Shown in pieces: positions 8,550 through 17,257 of a stretch of DNA of 64,000 nt. The stretch's first letter is position 1, and each line of letters starts with the position of its first letter. The notes under the pieces are model-generated. The model searched no databases, was not told where the DNA came from, and saw nothing but the letters and a program-made list of their open reading frames with translations. A program made the translations under genes and the position numbers. This DNA is from an uncultured Pontibacter sp. (lineage in GTDB: Bacteria > Bacteroidota > Bacteroidia > Cytophagales > Hymenobacteraceae): contig NZ_CANMNI010000002.1 of assembly GCF_947499215.1 (NCBI RefSeq), forward strand, positions 1,116,001 to 1,180,000, in the 5' to 3' direction.

Positions 8550-9506
8550 TTGAAAGTAACCGAGCACTTCCAGAACGCCAATGGCAAGACCTTGTTCACC
8601 TTCGAGATCCTGCCACCCCTCAAAGGCGAGAACATGAGGACCCTCTTCAGTCATATTGACCCGCTGATGGAGTTCAAGCCGCCTTTTATCGACGTGACCT
8701 ATCACCGCGAAGAGTACATCTACAAGCAGCGGGAAAACGGTTTGCTGGAGAAACGCACCACGCGCAAGCGTCCGGGTACGGTAGGCATTTGTGCGGCCAT
8801 CCAAAACCACTACAAAGTAGACACGGTGCCGCACCTGATCTGCGGTGGCTTCAGCAAAGAGGAAACAGAAAATGCCCTGATCGACCTGCACTTTCTGGGT
8901 ATAGACAATGTGCTGGTGTTGCGCGGAGACTGTGTGAAAAGTGAGCAACGCTTTATGCCGGAACCTGATGGGCATAATTATGCTTCCGAGTTGATAGGGC
9001 AGGTCGTTAACATGAACAACGGGTGCTATCTGGATGATGAACAAGCCTACCACAACAGTACCGATTTTTGCATTGGTGTGGCAGGCTATCCGGAGAAGCA
9101 CTTTGAAGCTCCCAACATGACTTCCGATCTCCGCTGGCTGAAAAAGAAAATAGAAATGGGCGCAGAATACATCGTCACCCAGATGTTTTTCGATAACCAG
9201 AAGTATTTTGATTTTGTGAAGCGCTGTCGCGAAGAAGGTATAAACGTGCCGATCATTCCGGGTTTGAAGCCCATGACCACCAAAACGCAGCTGACCCTCC
9301 TGCCGAGTCTGTTCCATATCGAGATTCCCTGCGATCTAGCGGATGCCGTAGAAGCCTGTCCGGATAACAAAGCCGCCGCGCAGGTGGGTGTGGAGTGGGC
9401 GATACAGCAGTCAAAAGAGCTGATGGAGTTTGGTGTGCCCTGTCTGCATTACTACTCGATGGGCAAGTCAGAGTCAGTGCGGAAAGTTGCCGAAGCGCTT
9501 TTCTAA
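8550..9506 (+). CDS. metF: Methylenetetrahydrofolate reductase [NAD(P)H]
   Basis: Reduces 5,10-methylenetetrahydrofolate to 5-methyltetrahydrofolate, the methyl donor for the MetH encoded just upstream. It has 318 residues and a FAD-binding TIM barrel. Visible family features are FEILPPLKGEN with the catalytic glutamate, FIDVTYHRE, the VLRGD strand near residue 130, and YIVTQMFFDN. The start is a TTG at 8550: a stop codon (8526-8528) lies just upstream in frame, the next ATG (8633) would remove the catalytic glutamate, and the TTG gives the conserved KVTEHFQNA N-terminus. It is probably co-transcribed with metH and so under the SAM riboswitch only through the shared transcript. Confidence 0.95.
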   Translation: MKVTEHFQNANGKTLFTFEILPPLKGENMRTLFSHIDPLMEFKPPFIDVTYHREEYIYKQRENGLLEKRTTRKRPGTVGICAAIQNHYKVDTVPHLICGGFSKEETENALIDLHFLGIDNVLVLRGDCVKSEQRFMPEPDGHNYASELIGQVVNMNNGCYLDDEQAYHNSTDFCIGVAGYPEKHFEAPNMTSDLRWLKKKIEMGAEYIVTQMFFDNQKYFDFVKRCREEGINVPIIPGLKPMTTKTQLTLLPSLFHIEIPCDLADAVEACPDNKAAAQVGVEWAIQQSKELMEFGVPCLHYYSMGKSESVRKVAEALF

Positions 9507-9539
9507 AGAAACCTCAACTAAACTAAACCTAACCTTAAG

Positions 9540-9571
9540 GCTGGGGCTCTTGGCTCCAGCTTTTCTTTTTT
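9540..9571 (+). terminator. metF terminator
   Basis: GCTGGGG (9540-9546) pairs with CTCCAGC (9554-9560) and is followed by TTTTCTTTTTT. It lies 33 bases after the metF stop and ends the methionine unit. Confidence 0.85.
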
Positions 9572-9700
9572 AGTGGGTATAGCTATACCTGCCGCACCAC
9601 CTCACAGTGCGTCCCAGACCTTTGAGCCGAGGATACCGAAAGCTTTCGGAACGTCTTATCGGCTATAAAACAAGATCGCTAACTGGCAAAAGAATGAGTC

Positions 9701-10471
9701 TTACAAAGTCGGGAAAACAGGCGACAGCTTATACAGCACAGGCTTACTGGGGCTGGCATCAAGCTGTAGGCTCGCAATTTGGATGTTGAGCAGGTATAGC
9801 CCATCGTCGATGTGATTTGGCACATAGATCAGCTCGGTGATGGTGGCACCGCAGCGTGTGTTTTTCGGGTACTGCCAGAAAGCGTGGTGGCAGAGCAGCT
9901 TGCCTTCGTCTAGTTCACGGTCTACGGAGGGCAGGTCGAGCAGCAAGTGCTGTATACCTTTCTCGGCGAGGTACTGTCCGATGGCAGGCTCCAAATAAGG
10001 CGGGTTAGTGCCAGAATAGTGGCGGGTAAGCTTCTCGTCGGTATTGGGTAGCGTGCGTAGCACAACGGCCTCGCATTTTATGCCTTGCAGCTTGGCTTTT
10101 ACATCTTCCAGCAGTACTACTTCGTCACCATTCTCCTGCTTTTGCGGCTGCACTGTGATGAGCTGTGCTACAAACAGGAAGCGCTTCAGACAATTGTGAA
10201 TGGTAGCATGTTCGTCGGCAGAGATGTGGCCATAGCATTCGGTATGGGTACCGTTGCCGTGGGGTGTTACGTGTATTCGTTTGTAGTTCGTGCTTCCTCC
10301 TTCTGCCACGCTTCCCACAAAGTTTCCTACCCTGATCACCTCAAACGCTACAGGTTCCGCCCAGAAGCACTCTGGCTGCGGCTGTTTGTCGTGCAGCGGC
10401 ATGGAGATGTCCAGCGGCTCCGTCGGGTCGAAGGTATAGGGTTGGTCGCTGTATGTGATGGAGGCTTGCAT
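9701..10471 (-). CDS. Cyclase family protein (kynurenine formamidase-like metal hydrolase)
   Basis: 256 residues of the cyclase family (PF04199), which includes bacterial kynurenine formamidase and other metal-dependent amidohydrolases. The metal-binding signature appears as HGNGTHTEC (residues near 71-79). The usual HxGTHxD thus has E in place of the final D. A second metal/active-site stretch is LLLDLPSVDRE. Substrate cannot be assigned: no kynurenine pathway genes lie nearby. It stands alone, between the metF terminator and another minus-strand gene. Confidence 0.8.
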   Translation of the reverse strand: MQASITYSDQPYTFDPTEPLDISMPLHDKQPQPECFWAEPVAFEVIRVGNFVGSVAEGGSTNYKRIHVTPHGNGTHTECYGHISADEHATIHNCLKRFLFVAQLITVQPQKQENGDEVVLLEDVKAKLQGIKCEAVVLRTLPNTDEKLTRHYSGTNPPYLEPAIGQYLAEKGIQHLLLDLPSVDRELDEGKLLCHHAFWQYPKNTRCGATITELIYVPNHIDDGLYLLNIQIASLQLDASPSKPVLYKLSPVFPTL

Positions 10472-10588
10472 GGCTCAGGCTGTTTTTAGCAAGTATAAAA
10501 TAAAAAGAGGGAAACATGCTCGTTAAATCGTGCAGATGTCTTCTCTGTCCGGATAACGAAGTTGCTTCCCTCCTTATGCAAAACTACA

Positions 10589-10624
10589 GCTTACTAGAGA
10601 AACGGATATGCTTCTCTGGTAAGC
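10589..10624 (-). terminator. Hairpin downstream of the envelope protein gene
   Basis: GCTTAC/GTAAGC outer and AGAGAA/TTCTCT inner arms form a 12-pair stem with one mismatch. It sits 14 bases beyond the stop of the gene at 10638-11501. The following minus-strand bases have only a short T-run, so termination efficiency is uncertain. Confidence 0.55.
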
Positions 10625-10637
10625 TGCCCGGCCTTAC

Positions 10638-11501
10638 CTAGAAGGTATAGCCTATGTTAAAACCAAAGCCTCGTACGCCTGCGAAAGGAGCATTTCCTTT
10701 GACGTCAATACCCTGATCGGTAACATTGGCCTTTATGCTGGCTCTACCATCAAAATCTTCGTTCAACGACTCGAAATCCTGCTTCAGTTCTTGTTTCTCA
10801 GTTTCCGTCATGGTGCTTAGGTCAGTTCTGGCTGGCAGGTCAATGGTGGTTCTGCCGTAGTGAGCGCCCAGAATGTACCAGTCAAGCGTGAAGTTTTTGT
10901 AAAGCAGCCACTGGGCACCGATCATCAAGCCGCCCCCGATGCCTTGAATTTTTCCGTCGAAAGGCAGGGTGTATACATTTTCGCTACTAGACTCGTATTC
11001 GAGCGGGTAATTTATAGAGGTGTTCATGTAGCGGCCGTACAGCGATACATAGAAACCGCGCGCTCCCGGATGCTTACCTGCGTAGTAGCGCACCTCACCG
11101 GTAAGCGTGCTGTTAGCGATGTTAAAAGTGCTGAGGTCATTTATAAGATCCTCCTCTTCGCTCATCCACTTGTCTATGGCTTTGTCTACCACGAAAATAG
11201 AGGTCGCTTTGGTTTCGGGCATCATGCTGAAACCGGCAACAGCAGAGAATTTTTGGGCAAAGGAGCGCTCATAGCTTAAACTGTAGTTGTTGAAAGCCAG
11301 CGAGGAGAGGTTCACCTTTACCGTGTTCTTTCTGTAAGGGACGATCGACTCTGAAATACCGTTGGCAGCTGTAACGCTATATGCAGCGGAAGCGGGTATA
11401 ACCTGCAATGTGTCTCCTGTTACAGCAACAGGCTTGGGATCTGTGTGCGCAAAAGATTGCACCACTGATAAAGAGAAAAGAAGGGTAAAAAGTGTTTTCA
11501 T
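10638..11501 (-). CDS. Predicted outer-membrane beta-barrel protein, function unknown
   Basis: 287 residues from the ATG at 11501. An upstream ATG at 11549 would add 16 hydrophobic residues before a perfectly good signal peptide (MKTLFTLLFSLSVVQSFA), so the later start is preferred. After the signal the protein is rich in alternating aromatic strands (NYSLSYERSF, RGFYVSLYGRYMN, GGLMIGAQWLLYKNFTLDWYILG) and ends in GFGFNIGYTF, with a terminal phenylalanine as in outer-membrane barrels. The middle carries an acidic, charged helix-like stretch (near 205-225) that may be a loop. I do not recognise a named family. Confidence 0.7.
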   Translation of the reverse strand: MKTLFTLLFSLSVVQSFAHTDPKPVAVTGDTLQVIPASAAYSVTAANGISESIVPYRKNTVKVNLSSLAFNNYSLSYERSFAQKFSAVAGFSMMPETKATSIFVVDKAIDKWMSEEEDLINDLSTFNIANSTLTGEVRYYAGKHPGARGFYVSLYGRYMNTSINYPLEYESSSENVYTLPFDGKIQGIGGGLMIGAQWLLYKNFTLDWYILGAHYGRTTIDLPARTDLSTMTETEKQELKQDFESLNEDFDGRASIKANVTDQGIDVKGNAPFAGVRGFGFNIGYTF

Positions 11502-11516
11502 GAACAAGTTTTTTTG

Positions 11517-11524
11517 CAAATATA
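11517..11524 (-). promoter_or_regulatory. -7 promoter element of the envelope protein gene
   Basis: Reads TATATTTG on the minus strand, 16 bases upstream of the start codon. This supports the ATG at 11501 and a leader of about ten bases. The -33 element is poor. Confidence 0.5.
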
Positions 11525-11604
11525 AATATATAGCTATGTAAAATAACATATCAGGTTAAATTACCATGCTATGTGTGTGGTTGCCCCTCAAAAAGAAATG
11601 GAAT

Positions 11605-12021
11605 TTAAGAGTTGTCACGAAGCCATAGCAGGGCAGCTGCCTCGCTGGTGAAATTTTTCACTTCAAAATTAACAGCACCCAGAGCCTCAGCCCGTGTCAT
11701 AACGGCTTCAAATGAAAGTCTGTTAAACACATTTTCGGGAAGTACCCGCGCCAGTTTTTTAATGCCTAGTTCCGATAGTGATTTGTAATAGGTGGTTGAG
11801 AGCCACTCTTTTGTGTGGGGAAGCAATTTGCCGATTTCGAGGGCGCTCAGCAGCAGCTTGTCTGCCTTGTTCTCGTGTAAAAACTCGTTGATCTTCTGGG
11901 CGGTCTGCACCATTTCCTCGTGGCCCACCGGTCTGAGCCACGTGTTGCTTATTACCTTGTTAGCACGATCAATGGCGATCCTGCTTAGGTCATTTTGGTA
12001 GAGTGTTTCCAATAGCTGCAT
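11605..12021 (-). CDS. STAS/SpoIIAA-like domain protein, function unknown
   Basis: 138 residues, no signal peptide or membrane segment. The layout resembles small SpoIIAA/STAS-fold proteins common in Cytophagales: a strand followed by a helical segment, KLLLSALEIGKLLPHTKEWL in the middle, and a C-terminal EVKNFTSEAAALLWLRDN that looks like the last helix of that fold. The assignment is by overall pattern only, as no catalytic motif exists in this family. It stands alone with about 100 bases on either side. Confidence 0.55.
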   Translation of the reverse strand: MQLLETLYQNDLSRIAIDRANKVISNTWLRPVGHEEMVQTAQKINEFLHENKADKLLLSALEIGKLLPHTKEWLSTTYYKSLSELGIKKLARVLPENVFNRLSFEAVMTRAEALGAVNFEVKNFTSEAAALLWLRDNS

Positions 12022-12105
12022 AGATAGGGTGGTAGGTGCCTAGGAAGTAAATCTTTCACCATCAAATCTACAAAATAAATCGTTTTCAAGTATCGCATAA
12101 AATAC

Positions 12106-13233
12106 TTATTCCACGAACAAGTCGAGTGTGATCTGGTCAGCCAGCAATTTACCCTGATCCGTCAGGTATAGCACGTCATTTTCTATGGAGGCTAAACCTT
12201 TCTGGCTGAGTTCCTGCAGGTAAACTTGATGCGATGCCTGCACATCATACCCATACCTGTCGCGCATCACCTGCAAGTCGCAGCCCCAGATGGTGCGCAG
12301 TGTGGTGAGCAGGTAATCATTGGCTTGGTCGGCAAGCGTGAGTTCCTCCACTTCGCAAGGTATAAGTTGCTGCTTAATAACCTCCGTATACTTTCTGTTA
12401 TGAGACACGTTGTACTGCCGGGTATGGCCGTTGAAGGAGTGCGCGCTTGGCCCCACCCCGAGGTAGTGCACCCCACGCCAGTAGTTGCTGTTGTGCTTCG
12501 ACTCAGAACCCGGTTTACAGAAGTTTGAAACTTCGTACTGCACATAGCCATGCTGCTTCATCTGCTCCAGCAGGATCTCGAACTGCTGTGCCGTAAATTC
12601 ATCTTCCGAGGGCTTAAACGATCCTTTCTTGCTCCAGCGTCCAAAAGCGGTGTCGGGCTCAATGGTGAGGGCATAACAGGAAACGTGCTGCACGTTCAGG
12701 GAGAAAAGTGTCTGCAGGTCCTCCAGCCAAATGCTGTGGTCCGGCGCAGGTATACCGTAGATAAGGTCCACGGTGATGTTGTCGAAGCCGGCTGTCTGTG
12801 CGTCGCGTACGCACTGAAGACTTTCGGTGGCATTATGAGCGCGGTTCATCATACGCAGATGCGGCTCATGGAACGACTGCAGGCCAATGCTCAGTCGGTT
12901 TACACCTGCCCCTTTTAGCTCCTGCAACTTCTCCTGCGATAGGTCATCCGGGTTGGCCTCCAGTGTTATTTCAGCATCCTCCGAAACTATAAGCAGATCT
13001 TTGATGGTTTGCAGAAGAAGGCTTAGCTCCGCCTGTGTGAGCAGCGAAGGCGTGCCCCCGCCGAAATAGATGGTGCGTACTTCCTGTCCCTGCAAATAGT
13101 CACGGCGCAACTCCAACTCTTGGGCGATGGCCTGTATAGTGGCTTCTTTGTGCCCCATGGAGGTGCTGAAGTGGAAGTCGCAGTAATGGCAGGCCTGCTT
13201 GCAAAAGGGAATATGAAGGTATATGCCGGACAA
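12106..13233 (-). CDS. hemW: Radical SAM heme chaperone HemW (coproporphyrinogen dehydrogenase-like)
   Basis: 375 residues. The radical SAM cluster motif C11-x3-C15-x2-C18 (CKQACHYC) is at the N-terminus, with IYFGGGTPS (SAM-binding GGTP) following. The family region YEVSNFCKPG and the C-terminal HemW domain (LLTTLRTIWGCDL) are present. HemW proteins bind heme and deliver it to respiratory enzymes. They lack the extra residues of true HemN and are often misnamed as oxygen-independent coproporphyrinogen oxidase. It is divergent from the Omp85 gene at 13444. I am confident of HemW rather than HemN because of its length and the CxxxCxYCDF form. Confidence 0.92.
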   Translation of the reverse strand: MSGIYLHIPFCKQACHYCDFHFSTSMGHKEATIQAIAQELELRRDYLQGQEVRTIYFGGGTPSLLTQAELSLLLQTIKDLLIVSEDAEITLEANPDDLSQEKLQELKGAGVNRLSIGLQSFHEPHLRMMNRAHNATESLQCVRDAQTAGFDNITVDLIYGIPAPDHSIWLEDLQTLFSLNVQHVSCYALTIEPDTAFGRWSKKGSFKPSEDEFTAQQFEILLEQMKQHGYVQYEVSNFCKPGSESKHNSNYWRGVHYLGVGPSAHSFNGHTRQYNVSHNRKYTEVIKQQLIPCEVEELTLADQANDYLLTTLRTIWGCDLQVMRDRYGYDVQASHQVYLQELSQKGLASIENDVLYLTDQGKLLADQITLDLFVE

Positions 13234-13443
13234 GATTTTAATATGCTAGTTAGATGATGTGATCATGTGCTAATGAATGAATGTATAAAGGCGATGAATT
13301 GTTCAATCCCTATTGCAGAAGCAGGAAGAAACATTTAATGCTTTATCCTTACTTTTGCTAAAGTGCATCTTATGGCTGATGAATCAGGCAATTAAAAGAT
13401 TATCAAATTACCACATTAACAAATTAGCACATTACCTGCGCAA

Positions 13444-15231
13444 ATGTACAAAATCGCTGCCTTAGTCTGGTGCTTAATCGTGTGGCTGCCTTTGGCGCAG
13501 GCACAGGACACGCTTCTCGTGCCGCCGCAGCCGGTTCCGAAGCCGGTAGTACAGGCGAAGGCAGTGCTGCAAGTGCACACCTCCGAAAATGACCGGCAAG
13601 TGCTCCGCCAATACAACTACCAGTCCCAGCTTGCCGACACCGTGGAGGCCCGAAAGGAAGTGCGGGCACTGGTGCAACGGCTGCATCAGGATGCCTTCCT
13701 GCTAGCCTCGGCCGACAGCTCCTATACCCGCGGCGATACGCTCCACGTGAAACTGCACATCGGCAACCGCTTCGATTGGGCCGAACTGCGCAACGGCAAC
13801 ATGAGCGAGGGTATACTGGTCGAGTCGGGCTTTCGGGAGAAGTTTTACCGGAGTGTGCCCTTTAAGCCAGCGGAGTATGTAAAGCTGCAGCAGCGCATAC
13901 TCGATTACGCCGAGCGAAACGGCTACCCCTTTGCCTCCGTCTGGCTGGACTCCGTCAAAATTGAAGGCAATCGTATATCCGCCTCCCTCATGGTCGAAAA
14001 GGCTTTTGTGGTAACCTACGACACGTTGCAGGTGGTGGGCGGCAGCAAGACGCAGCCAAAGTTTCTGATGCGCTACCTGCAGTTATACCCGGGGCAGCCT
14101 TATAATCAGGATCAGGTGCTCGCTTCGCAGCGCATGCTTACGGCGCTGCCATACCTAAAAGTCATTCGTCCGCCGCAGGTGCAGTTTGCCCGCGATAAGG
14201 CCCGGGTGGTATACTTCCTTGAGGACCGGCAGGCCAATCAACTTGACGGCGTGGTGGGCTTTTTGCCTGACCCAAGCCGAACCGGTAACAAGCTGTTGAT
14301 CACGGGTGAGGCCAACATGAACATCCGCAACATCAAAGGCAGCGGCAAACAACTGGGTCTGCAGTGGCGGCGCGTCAACAAGGGTTCTGTGATTCTGAAC
14401 GGTGAGTACCTGCACCCGAACCTCTTCGGCACGCCCTTCGAGCTAGGCACCCGTTTTGGACTACTGAAACAGGACTCGAGCTTCATCACGGTGCAGCCCC
14501 GCGTGCAGCTGGCATATAACACCATCCGGTATGGGCGCTTCAGCGTGTTCACCGAGTGGCGCAACTCGCGCATCCTCTCCTCGGCCAACCCGCAAAGCCT
14601 GCGTGCTCTGGATTTGGCCGATGCCCGTACCAACACCTATGGCTTGAATTACCTCTGGAATAACCTCGACGACTTCTATTTCCCGCGCAAGGGCCGTCTT
14701 GTGGAGCTGCAGCTGGCAGCAGGTCGCAAAAAGCTGTTGCGCAACCCAAGTCTGGAAAAAGAGTTTTACGACACCTTGGATATTAACACCACGCAGTTGA
14801 GTCTGGGTGTGCGGTTTGAGAATTTCTTCCGGATGGGCAAAAACAGCGCCCTCTTGGCGCGGTTGCGTGGGGAGGCGCTGCTCAATGATCAGATATTCCT
14901 GAACGACATGTATCGGCTGGGAGGACTAGCCTCTTTACGGGGCTTTGATGAATTTTTCTTTTTCGCCTCTACTTATGGGGTTGGTACATTAGAGTATCGC
15001 CTGTTCACAGCCGAGGATTCCTATGTACTGCTCTTCTACGATCAGGGGTACTACCGCAGTGACTTGGAGACTTCGAAGGCGGAAGGCCTGCCGTTGGGAG
15101 TGGGCGGCGGTATAAGTTTCAGCACCGGAGCAGGAATTTTTCAATTGGTTTATTCTTTGGGCCACTCAGAACAGCAGCGTATGTCGCTGAGAGCCTCGAA
15201 GATACACTTTGGCATCACCAGTAAGTTTTAA
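13444..15231 (+). CDS. Omp85-superfamily (BamA/TamA-like) outer-membrane protein
   Basis: 595 residues with a signal peptide ending near LAQAQ. The N-terminal half shows one or more POTRA-like modules (for example YDTLQVVGGSKTQPKFL followed by PYNQDQVLASQRMLTALPYLK). The C-terminal half is a 16-strand-type barrel with the Omp85 hallmark LASLRGFDE, the conserved RGF/Y of loop 6, and it ends KIHFGITSKF. It is shorter than BamA (about 800), so it is a TamA-like or accessory member rather than the essential BamA. The leader (13381-13443) holds tandem AT-rich copies of AAATTAsCACATT. Its cargo is unknown. Confidence 0.85.
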   Translation: MYKIAALVWCLIVWLPLAQAQDTLLVPPQPVPKPVVQAKAVLQVHTSENDRQVLRQYNYQSQLADTVEARKEVRALVQRLHQDAFLLASADSSYTRGDTLHVKLHIGNRFDWAELRNGNMSEGILVESGFREKFYRSVPFKPAEYVKLQQRILDYAERNGYPFASVWLDSVKIEGNRISASLMVEKAFVVTYDTLQVVGGSKTQPKFLMRYLQLYPGQPYNQDQVLASQRMLTALPYLKVIRPPQVQFARDKARVVYFLEDRQANQLDGVVGFLPDPSRTGNKLLITGEANMNIRNIKGSGKQLGLQWRRVNKGSVILNGEYLHPNLFGTPFELGTRFGLLKQDSSFITVQPRVQLAYNTIRYGRFSVFTEWRNSRILSSANPQSLRALDLADARTNTYGLNYLWNNLDDFYFPRKGRLVELQLAAGRKKLLRNPSLEKEFYDTLDINTTQLSLGVRFENFFRMGKNSALLARLRGEALLNDQIFLNDMYRLGGLASLRGFDEFFFFASTYGVGTLEYRLFTAEDSYVLLFYDQGYYRSDLETSKAEGLPLGVGGGISFSTGAGIFQLVYSLGHSEQQRMSLRASKIHFGITSKF

Positions 15232-15269
15232 AACTGGGCAACTTTTTTTGTGGTTTTTGGTAAGTATAG

Positions 15270-15301
15270 CTTGCATGGTAAGTATGTTTGTACTACTTTT
15301 G
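15270..15301 (+). promoter_or_regulatory. tRNA promoter (Bacteroidota consensus)
   Basis: CTTG (15270-15273), 20 bases, then TACTTTTG (15294-15301). Transcription should begin near 15308, eight bases before the tRNA. Spacing is identical to the rplU promoter. Confidence 0.8.
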
Positions 15302-15315
15302 TAACACAATAACAG

Positions 15316-15388
<73 letters not shown>

Positions 15389-15395
15389 CCCAAGG

Positions 15396-15433
15396 AAAAC
15401 CCTGAATCGGAAACGGTTCAGGGTTTTTGCTTT
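15396..15433 (+). terminator. tRNA terminator
   Basis: AAAACCCTGAA pairs with TTCAGGGTTTT and is followed by a T-rich tract. It sits eight bases after the tRNA. The rest of the 310-base gap 15232-15541 holds the tRNA promoter and, at 15526-15533, a TATCTTTG box only nine bases before the next start codon. Confidence 0.9.
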
Positions 15434-15541
15434 TTATAGCCCTTCTATAGATTATATCCGCTAACAAAGTATTGTGGCAAAGTTTAAAATTATAATGTAG
15501 CTGATTTGCTATATTGCCTAGACTATATCTTTGATTACCGG

Positions 15542-16909
15542 ATGAAAGCATTTCTACTTCTTGCCTCCTCTTTATTGTTATGCTTACCCCCTGCTTCAGC
15601 GGGTGCTTCTTATACCTTGCCATATACGAAGGTGGTCTTGGCTATTGATGCCCCTGCCACCCCCGAGGCCATAAAGGGGGAAACGACCGTGTGCGTCGAT
15701 CAGACAATCTCTTACTCTATTGATCCTGTGGCAGGTGCGATCTCCTATGCTTGGACATTGCCCGCGGGTTGGTCAATTATAACGGGACAGGCAACGACAC
15801 AGATTACGGTTAGGGCTGGCAGTACCGCCGGCACTATTAGTGTAGTGGCATACAATCAGTATGGGAGTAGCGGAAGTCGGGAGTTGCAGGTGGCGTTTGG
15901 CTCGGTTCCGGGAAAACCCGGAGCAATATTAGGTGCAGCTAGCATTTGTGCAGGCGCGCGAGCCACATTTAGTGTTGATGTCGTTAGCAGTGCGAAATCC
16001 TATTCTTGGACCATACCTGCCAGTTGGACTATTGTATCAGGGCAGGGTACACGCCAGCTGGAGGTAGCTGTTTCAGGTCAGGGAGGCTTCGTAGCCGTAG
16101 TTGCTGCGAACGAATGTGGTCAAAGCGAACAATCTAGAAGAGAAGTGCTGGTGATGAATGCCATCAGCAATAACAACATAGAAGGGAATCAGCAGATTTG
16201 CTTGGGCACTATACCCGCGCCGCTAACTGGCAGCATGCCAACCGGAGCCGATGGCACTTATGTATACCTGTGGGAGAGCAGCACAGCAAATGCCTCTGAA
16301 GGTTTTGCCCCGGCAGCGGGCACCAACAACATGCAGCACTATACGCCCGGCCAACTCACTACCACCACTTGGTTCAGGCGCAAGGTTGCTTCCGGAGATT
16401 GTACACATACAAGCGAGCCAATCAAAATCAGTGGAATGCCTGTTCCTGATAAACCTGCCATAGAGCAGGTAGGTAATACAGAGCTGCGGACAACTATACA
16501 GGGAGACTATTATGAATGGCGGCGGGATGGCGTGCTACTTGAGTCGCATGACCAATCCATCCGGCTGGATGTTGCGGGGACTTACGACGTGCGGGTGCGT
16601 CAGGCGGACTGCTTCTCACCCTACTCCGATGTGCTGCATGTAGTGCTGGCAGAGGAGTCTACAGCACCCGAGGTGATTATGTCGCTTCAGCCGGGGCGCG
16701 GACAATTGATCGTTTCAGCCAAAATGCCCTTGTCGAAAGTAGAATTGAAGCTGTTCAATCTGCAGGGGCGTGAGGTATATCGTAAAAATTTCCAGCTACT
16801 AAACGAGCCTGTTGCCTTGGAGTTGAGTCAGCTTCCGGATGGGATCTATATTTTATCGCTCCAAACGCCGGATTTATACCTGAAACAGAAGGTGTTACTG
16901 CAGCGCTAA
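15542..16909 (+). CDS. Secreted T9SS type A cargo protein with PKD-like modules
   Basis: 455 residues from the ATG at 15542, which opens a clean signal peptide (MKAFLLLASSLLLCLPPASA); an earlier ATG at 15506 would bury it. Modules in order: two PKD/Ig-like repeats of the GWSIITGQATTQITV type (near residues 40-120 and 125-210), one module of the ALTGSMPTGA...TTWFRRKV type (near 215-305), a short Ig-like stretch, and a C-terminal T9SS type A sorting domain (VELKLFNLQGREVYRKNF ... GIYILSLQT). It is exported by the Sec system, then carried across the outer membrane by type IX secretion. Its modules match those of the two giant neighbours. Function is probably adhesive or structural; no enzyme domain is seen. 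Confidence 0.85.
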   Translation: MKAFLLLASSLLLCLPPASAGASYTLPYTKVVLAIDAPATPEAIKGETTVCVDQTISYSIDPVAGAISYAWTLPAGWSIITGQATTQITVRAGSTAGTISVVAYNQYGSSGSRELQVAFGSVPGKPGAILGAASICAGARATFSVDVVSSAKSYSWTIPASWTIVSGQGTRQLEVAVSGQGGFVAVVAANECGQSEQSRREVLVMNAISNNNIEGNQQICLGTIPAPLTGSMPTGADGTYVYLWESSTANASEGFAPAAGTNNMQHYTPGQLTTTTWFRRKVASGDCTHTSEPIKISGMPVPDKPAIEQVGNTELRTTIQGDYYEWRRDGVLLESHDQSIRLDVAGTYDVRVRQADCFSPYSDVLHVVLAEESTAPEVIMSLQPGRGQLIVSAKMPLSKVELKLFNLQGREVYRKNFQLLNEPVALELSQLPDGIYILSLQTPDLYLKQKVLLQR

Positions 16910-16931
16910 AAAGAATTTTCATGGAGTTGAA

Positions 16932-16956
16932 GCTGCCCTGTAACAAGGCGGCTTTT
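16932..16956 (+). terminator. Terminator after the type A cargo gene
   Basis: GCTGCC pairs with GGCGGC (one T-G pair) across a nine-base loop and is followed by TTTTCTCTTG. It lies 23 bases after the stop codon. Confidence 0.7.
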
Positions 16957-17083
16957 CTCTTGTTATTAGGAGAATCGATGTAATTATGCATATATTAGTC
17001 CATCTAAATACATAAATATGCGATTGGTATTGTAACCTTTTACACGCCATCGCAATACAGGAGTACAGCATACATAGGCTCTG

Positions 17084-17115
17084 TTCGGGAGATAGGAGTC
17101 TGATGTTTAATTTTG
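17084..17115 (+). promoter_or_regulatory. Candidate promoter of the first giant cargo operon
   Basis: TTCG (17084-17087), 20 bases, TAATTTTG (17108-17115). The -7 box is a full match and the -33 box matches three of four. It predicts a leader of about 135 bases. Apart from this and the terminator at 16932, the 348-base gap 16910-17257 shows nothing else. Confidence 0.5.
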
Positions 17116-17257
17116 ATGTGCCTGCCTATTGCTTCCTGTGTCGGTGCCGAAGGCCGCTTTTGCCTTGTGATAATTTAAGCAAGGGTTGGTAAATCATAAT
17201 TATTAAGAATTTCGTTATATCCGTGTAATAGCCCATTCACCCTTTAACCCTGATCCG

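Noticed and set aside
8493..9317. 274-codon minus-strand frame opposite metF
   Set aside because: Shadow of metF; it starts inside the metF frame and ends in the REP repeat.
13381..13443. CRISPR-like appearance of short AT-rich repeats before the Omp85 gene
   Set aside because: Only two imperfect 13-base copies without regular spacers.
15505..15533. Promoter pair TTTG/TATCTTTG directly before the type A cargo start
   Set aside because: The -7 box is good, but the spacing is 17 bases instead of 20 and would leave almost no leader; kept only as a note.
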